Source of the DNA: Deltaproteobacteria bacterium
GTDB lineage: Bacteria > Desulfobacterota > Syntrophia > Syntrophales > Smithellaceae
Assembly (NCBI GenBank): GCA_009668925.1
Contig: SBEK01000137.1
Location: 1-10,710 of the forward strand
Length of the DNA: 10,710 nt
Reading direction: 5' to 3'
The position numbers and the translations under genes are program-made. The notes under the pieces are model-generated. The model saw only the letters and a program-made list of their open reading frames with translations. It was not told the origin of the DNA and searched no databases. Positions within the stretch are counted from its first letter, which is position 1. Each line of letters begins with the position of its first letter. Below, in pieces: positions 5,411-10,710 of this stretch.

Positions 5411-7486
5411 ATGAAGTTTTTTCTGTCAGTTGTTCTGTTTCTTTCCGTTTTTTTCGCTTTCCAAGCGTTTGCGCAAACCTCGAAAGAGGATGAACCTGTC
5501 ATAATGGGCGAGGTCGTTGTGACGGCGACGCGCGATGCGCAGGAAACGCGTAAAACACCCGCCCAGGTCACGGTGATTACCGCCGAGGATATTGAAAAAT
5601 CCGGCGCGACGACCGTCGTCGACGTGCTCGAAAAGCTGGAGGGTATCCAGTTTCGCACTTACAGCGGCAATGCGTCACAGGCCGCAATCGACCTGAGAGG
5701 TTTCGGCGGCGACAACCCCTTCGGCAAGACGCTGGTCATGCTCGACGGGCGGCGGCTGAACCGGACCGATATGGCTTCCATCAACTGGCTTTCGCTGTCG
5801 GTCGGCAGCATCGATCACATCGAAATTGTCCGCGGTCCGGGCAGCGTCCTTTACGGAGACGCGGCGATAGGCGGTGTGATCAATATCGTGACCAAAAAGG
5901 GAAAGGGCCGGCCGGTTTTTAATGCCGCCGTCCTGGCGGGAAGCTACGGCCTGCACAGTGAACGGGCCGGCGTCAGCGGCGCGGCCGGTCAGTGGACCTA
6001 TGCGCTTACCGGTGAAAATAATTTCAGCTTCGGCTATCGCGATCGCTCGAAGTATGCGGCCCAGGGAGCCGGAGTCGACCTGGGATATGCGGCTCATGAT
6101 TTGCTGAACCTCAACCTGGGCATTTCCATGAACCGGGTCGATTATCAGCTGCCCGGAGCCCTGACCAAAGAGCAGATGCGGCAGGACCGGCGGCAATATC
6201 AGCCGGCCATGCCGGATTTCTTTATGAATGCCAATGACAATAACGACGGCCGTGATACATACGCCAACGTCAATCTCGGGTTGAAGTCCTTCTGGGGCTC
6301 CTTCGGACGGATGGAAATGAATTTCCTGTATGGCCGGAAAGATGTGCAAAGCAATATGCCGTCGTGGGTATTCTTTAATTTTTCGGACACCCGGTCGGAC
6401 ACTTACGGAATCACGCCGAAGTATATTCTGGAAAAAAGCATCGGGGGATTTCACAACAAGGTCATCATCGGTCTGGATTATTACAACGAACCCTACAGGA
6501 AGGAATTTTGGAGCGACAGGGAAAGAACCGCCAAGATGAGCACGGCGGATTTTACGCGGGCAAGTCTGGGATATTACATCCGGGATGAATTCAGCATATT
6601 GAAGAACCTGATCCTCTGTGCCGGATACCGCTTCGAGCGGACGTCCATTGCCGGGTCCAATGCGGCTTTTGCGTCGCCGGCCGGCAACTTCAACGATGAA
6701 AAAATATACAATGCCGAGGCCTACGAAGCCGGGCTGACCTGGCTGTGGGGGAAGAAATCGAAGGTCTTTGCCCGCTATGCCACGGTTTACCGCATCCCGT
6801 TTCTCGACGAAGTGGCGTCCTTCAACGGTTTCCCCAGCGCAACCCCTTTCCTTCTGACCCTGGAAAAAGAAAAGGGAAAAAGCGTGGAAGTCGGCACGGA
6901 GTTTTATCCCCTGGACAACTTCAAGATCGGGCTCACGCTGTACCGCATCGACATGGAAGACGAGATTGAATTTGTTCTGGTTGATCCGATCCTGTACCAG
7001 GGCGAAAACCGCAACGTCGGGAAAAGCCGGCATGACGGCGCGGAAATTTCCATCTCCTATCTTTGGCAGAAATATCTGAAAGTGTACGGCAATCTGACCT
7101 ATCACAAAGCAACGTTCGAGGCCGGACCATTCAGCGGCAAGGAGATGCCGATGGTGCCCAATCGCATCGTGAATGCCGGGCTGGAAATCTACCTGCCTTA
7201 TGATATTACACTTAAGCCCGAGATCCGCCACGTGGGCGATGCGTATTTATCCGGAGACAATGACAACAATGCGGGAAAGCTGGAATCCTATACGCTGCTT
7301 AATTTTTACGCCTACTACAAACCGAAAGTCGGCAGGTTGAATCTGGCCGTATTTGCCGGCGTCGACAACCTTACGGATACGCAGTATTCATCCTTCGGTC
7401 TTGATTATGAACAATACGGAATGCCGAATTTCTACTACCCCATGCCGGGGCGGACCTTTAAGGGAGGGGTGTCCTTTGAGTTTTGA
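5411..7486 (+). CDS. btuB: TonB-dependent outer-membrane corrinoid receptor
   Basis: This is a 691-residue outer-membrane barrel that takes up corrinoid with energy from TonB. A signal peptide ends after QAFA (residue 21). A TonB box-like segment EVVVTAT (34-40) is followed by the plug domain: QVTVITAEDIE (52-62), LRGFGG (95-100), LDGRR (111-115) and RGPGSVLYGDAAIGGVINI (141-159). The remainder is an aromatic-rich beta-barrel that ends in phenylalanine (VSFEF), the usual signal for barrel assembly. A purine-rich ribosome site precedes the ATG. Control by the cobalamin riboswitch directly upstream, together with btuCD and btuF as neighbours, supports corrinoid over iron-siderophore as substrate; sequence alone would not separate BtuB from related receptors. 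Confidence 0.92.
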   Translation: MKFFLSVVLFLSVFFAFQAFAQTSKEDEPVIMGEVVVTATRDAQETRKTPAQVTVITAEDIEKSGATTVVDVLEKLEGIQFRTYSGNASQAAIDLRGFGGDNPFGKTLVMLDGRRLNRTDMASINWLSLSVGSIDHIEIVRGPGSVLYGDAAIGGVINIVTKKGKGRPVFNAAVLAGSYGLHSERAGVSGAAGQWTYALTGENNFSFGYRDRSKYAAQGAGVDLGYAAHDLLNLNLGISMNRVDYQLPGALTKEQMRQDRRQYQPAMPDFFMNANDNNDGRDTYANVNLGLKSFWGSFGRMEMNFLYGRKDVQSNMPSWVFFNFSDTRSDTYGITPKYILEKSIGGFHNKVIIGLDYYNEPYRKEFWSDRERTAKMSTADFTRASLGYYIRDEFSILKNLILCAGYRFERTSIAGSNAAFASPAGNFNDEKIYNAEAYEAGLTWLWGKKSKVFARYATVYRIPFLDEVASFNGFPSATPFLLTLEKEKGKSVEVGTEFYPLDNFKIGLTLYRIDMEDEIEFVLVDPILYQGENRNVGKSRHDGAEISISYLWQKYLKVYGNLTYHKATFEAGPFSGKEMPMVPNRIVNAGLEIYLPYDITLKPEIRHVGDAYLSGDNDNNAGKLESYTLLNFYAYYKPKVGRLNLAVFAGVDNLTDTQYSSFGLDYEQYGMPNFYYPMPGRTFKGGVSFEF
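7460..7469 (+). promoter_or_regulatory. Ribosome binding site inside btuB for a TTG start of btuF
   Basis: AAGGGAGGGG lies six bases before TTG at 7476, in the btuF frame and within the last codons of btuB. No competing site precedes the next in-frame ATG at 7521. Confidence 0.65.
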
Positions 7487-8399
7487 ATGGGCCTGCCTGA
7501 AGAATAAAGCGCTGATCGTTATGGTCATGGTATCCTTCGTGATGAGTGGCGCCGGCCTGGCCTGGGCCCGCACGGTAACGGATGAAACAGGACGCCTGGT
7601 GACGATTGATCCGGCGCCGCAAAGAATCATTTCCCTTGCGCCCGGTATTACGGAAACCCTGTACGCCCTCGGTCTTGACGACAAAATATCAGGCGTGACG
7701 ACTTACTGCGACTGGCCGGCGGCGGCGCGCAGGAAAGCACGCGTCGGCGGTTTCACGAATCCCTCCGTGGAAAAGATTGTATCGCTTCGGCCCGATTTAA
7801 TTCTGGCGACGGCCGACGGCAACAGAAAAGAAACAATCGAACAACTGGAAAGGCTCGGCTTGCCCGTCTATGTGACCGATCCCGTGAATACGCAGGGCGT
7901 TTTGAAAAGCATCTTGCATATCGGCGAAATAACCGGCCGGCGACGGCGCGCCCGGGAATTGGCCGAAAATCTTCAAAAGCGCCTGAATCAGATCACGCGG
8001 CAGGTCCGCGACCAAAAGAAGCCCCGCGTCTTTTTCCAGCTGGGCCTTTCGCCCATGGTGACGGCCGGCCGCGGCACGCTGATCAACGAAGTGATTGAAC
8101 AGGCGGGAGGAATAAACGTTGCCGGACGCGATCTGGCCAAGTATCCGCGTTACAGCGCGGAGGGCATCATCGGGGCGTCCCCGGATATCATTATTTTCGC
8201 GCCGATGGTTAATGACAAGACATTTGCGGCCGTCACGAGATTCTGGGGGAAATTTGGAGACGTGCCGGCGGTCAAAAACAAGCAAATTTATCCGATAGAC
8301 GCCGATTTGATTAACAGGGCATCGCCCCGTATTTTCGATGCCGTGGAAATCATGGCGCGCATTTTCCATTCGGAAATCGCAAAGGACGTAAATCATTAG
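7476..8399 (+). CDS. btuF: Periplasmic corrinoid-binding protein
   Basis: This is the substrate-binding subunit that hands corrinoid to BtuCD. It is 307 residues from TTG at 7476. The N-terminus gives a signal peptide with lysines at 9 and 11, a hydrophobic core, and a cleavage site after LAWA (residue 31). No lipobox is seen, so it should be soluble. The mature part has class III binding-protein landmarks: RIISLAPGITETLYALG (50-66), then a TYCDWP segment, GGFTNPSVEKIVSLRPDLIL, and a late DVPAVKNKQIYPID segment. Starting at ATG 7521 would remove the positive part of the signal peptide, so TTG is preferred. The start overlaps btuB by 11 bases, which suggests translational coupling. The permease and ATPase of the same transporter lie upstream of the riboswitch. 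Confidence 0.87.
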   Translation: MSFEWACLKNKALIVMVMVSFVMSGAGLAWARTVTDETGRLVTIDPAPQRIISLAPGITETLYALGLDDKISGVTTYCDWPAAARRKARVGGFTNPSVEKIVSLRPDLILATADGNRKETIEQLERLGLPVYVTDPVNTQGVLKSILHIGEITGRRRRARELAENLQKRLNQITRQVRDQKKPRVFFQLGLSPMVTAGRGTLINEVIEQAGGINVAGRDLAKYPRYSAEGIIGASPDIIIFAPMVNDKTFAAVTRFWGKFGDVPAVKNKQIYPIDADLINRASPRIFDAVEIMARIFHSEIAKDVNH

Positions 8400-8450
8400 T
8401 GCAGGAAGACTGCCTGCCTGATTCCACCCATGAAGAAGGTTTGAAAAACG

Positions 8451-9497
8451 ATGAATTATCCAAAAATTCCCCCGATTGATATTGCCGCGGCGCAGCAGGC
8501 CCGAGCCAGACACGACAATTTGACAAAGCCGCAGGGAAGCCTGGGCCGGCTGGAAGATATTTCCATCCGGCTGGCCGGCATGAAGGCCGATCCGTTGCCC
8601 GATGTCACGCGCAAAGCGGTGATTGTTATGGCCGCGGATCACGGGGTGGCCCGGGAAGGCGTCAGTGCCTTTCCGGCGGAAGTGACGAAGCAGATGGTGC
8701 TGAACTTCCTTTCCGGCGGCGCTGCGATCAATGTACTGGCGCGGCAGGCCGGAGCACGCGTCGCGATTGTCGATGTCGGCGTTGCCGCGGATTTCGATCC
8801 GGCCCTGGCCGGTCTCAAACACCGCAAAGTGGCGCGCGGGACGGCCAATATGGCCAAAGGTCCGGCGATGACCCGCGCCGAAGCCGAACAGGCGCTTATC
8901 TGCGGAATGGAAGTGCTGAGCGAAGTCGCCGAAACAGGGATTGATTTAATTGCCACAGGTGATATGGGCATAGGGAACACGACGCCGTCATCAGCCATTG
9001 TTGCCGTCATGACCGGGCAGCCGGTGGCCTCGGTCACCGGGCGCGGCACGGGGGTTGACGATGCCGGTCTGGCGCATAAGATTCAGGTGATCGAACAGGC
9101 TATTGCGCTAAACCGGCCCGATCCGGAAAATGCATTTGATGTGCTCTGCAAGGTCGGCGGATTGGAAATTGCGGGGCTCGCCGGTGTGATGATTGCGGCG
9201 GCGGCGCGCCGCATCCCGGTGGCAGTGGATGGGTTCATTTCCACGGCGGCGGCCATGATCGCAGTCGGCCTAACGCCGGATGTCATCCATTATTTGTTTT
9301 GCGCGCACCAATCCGTCGAAATCGGTCACCGGGCGATGCACAGGCATCTGGGCCTCTCGCCGCTTCTGGACCTGGACCTGCGCCTCGGGGAAGGAACGGG
9401 CGCCGTACTGGCTTTTCATCTGATTGAAGCCGCGGCACGCATCCTGCGTGAAATGGCGACATTTTCCGAAGCCGGGGTGAGTGATCAGGAAGGGTGA
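8451..9497 (+). CDS. cobT: Nicotinate-nucleotide--dimethylbenzimidazole phosphoribosyltransferase
   Basis: CobT transfers phosphoribose from nicotinate mononucleotide to a lower-ligand base such as 5,6-dimethylbenzimidazole, giving alpha-ribazole phosphate for cobamide assembly in the cytoplasm. The 348 residues match the family length. Motifs seen are KPQGSLGRLE (26-35), ADHGV (62-66), NFLSGGAAIN (85-94), GDMGIGNTT (170-178), GRGTGVDD, and LGEGTGA (312-318), whose glutamate 314 corresponds to the catalytic Glu317 of Salmonella CobT. AGAAGG (8434-8439) serves as ribosome site 11 bases before the ATG, 51 bases after btuF. The actual base used cannot be read from the sequence. Being in line with uptake genes and cobS, it probably serves salvage and remodelling of corrinoids rather than complete synthesis, whose other genes are absent here. 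Confidence 0.96.
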   Translation: MNYPKIPPIDIAAAQQARARHDNLTKPQGSLGRLEDISIRLAGMKADPLPDVTRKAVIVMAADHGVAREGVSAFPAEVTKQMVLNFLSGGAAINVLARQAGARVAIVDVGVAADFDPALAGLKHRKVARGTANMAKGPAMTRAEAEQALICGMEVLSEVAETGIDLIATGDMGIGNTTPSSAIVAVMTGQPVASVTGRGTGVDDAGLAHKIQVIEQAIALNRPDPENAFDVLCKVGGLEIAGLAGVMIAAAARRIPVAVDGFISTAAAMIAVGLTPDVIHYLFCAHQSVEIGHRAMHRHLGLSPLLDLDLRLGEGTGAVLAFHLIEAAARILREMATFSEAGVSDQEG

Positions 9498-9595
9498 TTT
9501 CTCGGGGTTCAGGTTTCCCCAAACGCCATTGGGGCTTTCCGGCCCGAACGGACGAGCGCCGGCAGGGAGAACGGTTGTACAGGAGACACAACGCT
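9498..9595 (+). other. Short cobT-cobS gap with a small hairpin
   Basis: The 98 bases carry no gene of their own. CCCCAA (9517-9522) and TTGGGG (9529-9534) form a six-pair stem with loop ACGCCA, followed only by CTTT, so it is at best a weak pause or processing site. The reading frame of cobS is open back to GTG at 9494, but the cobS family start and the AGGAG ribosome site (9581-9585) argue that this part is untranslated. Confidence 0.4.
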
Positions 9596-10324
9596 ATGCG
9601 AGGTTTGCGCACAGCCTTTGGGTTGCTTTCGACGCTGCCCTTCGGGATGCCGGAAGAATGGCGTCCCGGTGACAGCGGTCGCGCGGGGAGTTGGTATCCG
9701 TTGGTGGGCATCGTCATCGGCGGACTTGTCTGGCTTGCCTGGATCGCGCTTAGTCAATTCTTCCCGCCGGTAGTTGCAGGCGTGCTCAGCCTTTTGGTGT
9801 GGGTCGGTCTCACCGGTGGGCTGCATCTTGACGGATTGGCCGACTGTTGCGACGGCTTAATGGGATCAGCCACGCGCGAGCGTCGGCTGGAAATCATGAA
9901 AGACCCGCATCTGGGGACCTTTGGCGGGATCGGGATCGTCCTCGTGCTCCTGACCAAGGCCGCTGCCTTGAGCGCGCTCGCTCCGGCATCCGGTCCGGGC
10001 ATTATCCTGGCCGCGACCGCCGGCCGCTGGTTCATCCTTCCCGCGGGATTGCTGCCGGCCGCCAATCCCGGCGGCATGGGAGCTGATTTTGCCAAAGGCC
10101 TCAGGCGAAGCGCCGTTTTCATCACCGCAATTTTACCGCTCGCGGTTGCTTTTTTGCTGGGTGTTCCCGGATTCATTGCACTGCTTGCTGCCGCGGTCGC
10201 GGCGGCAGCTGTTCTCGGCCTGGCTTGCGTCCGCATCGGCGGGGTGACCGGCGATGTTTTCGGAATGCTCGTCGAAGTGACGGAAACGGCCGTTTTGCTG
10301 GGCCTCATCGCGGGGCTAAAATGA
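9596..10324 (+). CDS. cobS: Adenosylcobinamide-GDP ribazoletransferase (cobalamin synthase)
   Basis: CobS is an inner-membrane enzyme that joins adenosylcobinamide-GDP to alpha-ribazole (or its phosphate, the CobT product) to complete the cobamide. The 242-residue length is close to E. coli CobS (247). It opens with MRGLRTAFGLLSTLP, typical of the family. TGGLHLDGLADCCDG (73-87) carries the conserved acidic residues expected to bind Mg2+ and GDP. RRLEIMKDPHLGTFG follows, and GGVTGDVFG lies near the C-terminus; several hydrophobic helices lie between. ATG at 9596 is preferred because AGGAG precedes it by ten bases and it gives the family N-terminus. The stop overlaps the next start (ATGA at 10321-10324), so the following gene is translationally coupled. 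Confidence 0.95.
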   Translation: MRGLRTAFGLLSTLPFGMPEEWRPGDSGRAGSWYPLVGIVIGGLVWLAWIALSQFFPPVVAGVLSLLVWVGLTGGLHLDGLADCCDGLMGSATRERRLEIMKDPHLGTFGGIGIVLVLLTKAAALSALAPASGPGIILAATAGRWFILPAGLLPAANPGGMGADFAKGLRRSAVFITAILPLAVAFLLGVPGFIALLAAAVAAAAVLGLACVRIGGVTGDVFGMLVEVTETAVLLGLIAGLK

Positions 10325-10710
10325 ACGGCTATCCTTTCCGACTCGGGACAACGTCTTACATCATTCCCGATGACATCATCCCCAACGTTCGTTATCTGGC
10401 CGGCCAGGTGCAGGATGTGGAAATTGTGCTTTTCGAAGTGGACGACGGCTCGAACAACCTGCCCCGAAAAGAACAGATCAGCGAACTGGCGGCTATTGCC
10501 GCGGACCACGACCTGACGTATACTGTTCACTTGCCGCTGGATTTGCGCCTGGCCGATGACGGGTCTTCGCGGCACGCATCGCTTTCGAAGGCCCGCCGGG
10601 TGATCGAGCGCACGCTGGCGCTGGACCCCTGGGCTTATGTATTACATCTCGACGGCCAATCGGTTCGGGGATGCGCGGGCCGGGAAGCAAGGCGGCGCTG
10701 GGAGGAACAA
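10321..10710 (+). CDS. cbiR: CbiR-like cobamide-remodelling hydrolase (3' end missing)
   Basis: Only the first 130 residues are in the window. They look like the N-terminal half of a TIM barrel of the AP endonuclease 2 / sugar isomerase superfamily: RLGTTSYIIPDDIIPNVRYL (7-26), DVEIVLFE (32-39), TVHLPLD (68-74) and VLHLDG (107-112). Glu39, His70 and His109 sit at strand ends where this superfamily places metal ligands. The opening and the VEIVLFE segment match what I recall of CbiR, the enzyme described in Akkermansia muciniphila that cuts the nucleotide loop of cobamides to cobinamide phosphate so the lower ligand can be exchanged. The four-base overlap with cobS supports a corrinoid role. 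An uncharacterised isomerase-like protein is the alternative; the missing C-terminus would help decide. Confidence 0.75.
   Translation, partial: MNGYPFRLGTTSYIIPDDIIPNVRYLAGQVQDVEIVLFEVDDGSNNLPRKEQISELAAIAADHDLTYTVHLPLDLRLADDGSSRHASLSKARRVIERTLALDPWAYVLHLDGQSVRGCAGREARRRWEEQ

Noticed and set aside
5675..7231. Long 518-codon minus-strand reading frame
   Set aside because: It lies antisense within btuB, whose protein has clear signal peptide, plug and barrel features; the opposite frame looks like a codon-bias shadow.
9494..9595. N-terminal extension of cobS from GTG at 9494
   Set aside because: The added 34 residues are basic and unlike the family, the AGGAAGG next to that GTG leaves no spacing, and ATG 9596 has its own ribosome site and the canonical MRGL start.

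Overview
The window looks like a Gram-negative, probably anaerobic bacterium of the Desulfobacterota (old Deltaproteobacteria). This is inferred from the protein styles, the TonB-dependent outer-membrane receptor and the corrinoid salvage gene set. No rRNA or other taxonomic marker is present, so the assignment is loose. No tRNA, CRISPR array, insertion sequence or phage gene was seen.

Left part (1-2700). A non-coding AT-rich stretch with a perfect 12-bp hairpin lies downstream of a minus-strand gene for a membrane protein fused to a spermidine-synthase-like domain (2289 to 232). About 400 bases separate it from a plus-strand gene for a small exported, cysteine-rich protein of unknown function (2695-3096). 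Candidate divergent promoters lie in this gap. A 265-base non-coding stretch follows.

Right part (3362-10710). This is a plus-strand corrinoid (vitamin B12) uptake and salvage locus: btuC (inner-membrane permease), btuD (ATPase), a cobalamin riboswitch, btuB (outer-membrane receptor), btuF (periplasmic binding protein), cobT (alpha-ribazole phosphate synthesis), cobS (final cobamide assembly) and the first 130 codons of a cbiR-like corrinoid-remodelling hydrolase. Junctions are tight (TAATG at btuC-btuD, 11-bp overlap at btuB-btuF, ATGA at cobS-cbiR), so most of it is probably co-transcribed and partly translationally coupled.

How they fit together: BtuB captures corrinoid at the outer membrane with TonB energy, BtuF carries it through the periplasm and BtuCD imports it. 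The CbiR-like enzyme would cut the lower nucleotide loop off foreign cobamides. CobT and CobS would then install the lower ligand the cell prefers. The kinase/guanylyltransferase (CobU or CobY) needed between these steps is not in the window and may lie downstream.

Points that stand out are an apparent ATT start codon for btuC, a riboswitch placed inside the cluster rather than in front of it, the cbiR-cobS-cobT linkage, and the unrecognised cysteine-rich secreted protein. The families themselves are known; I found no clearly new system.
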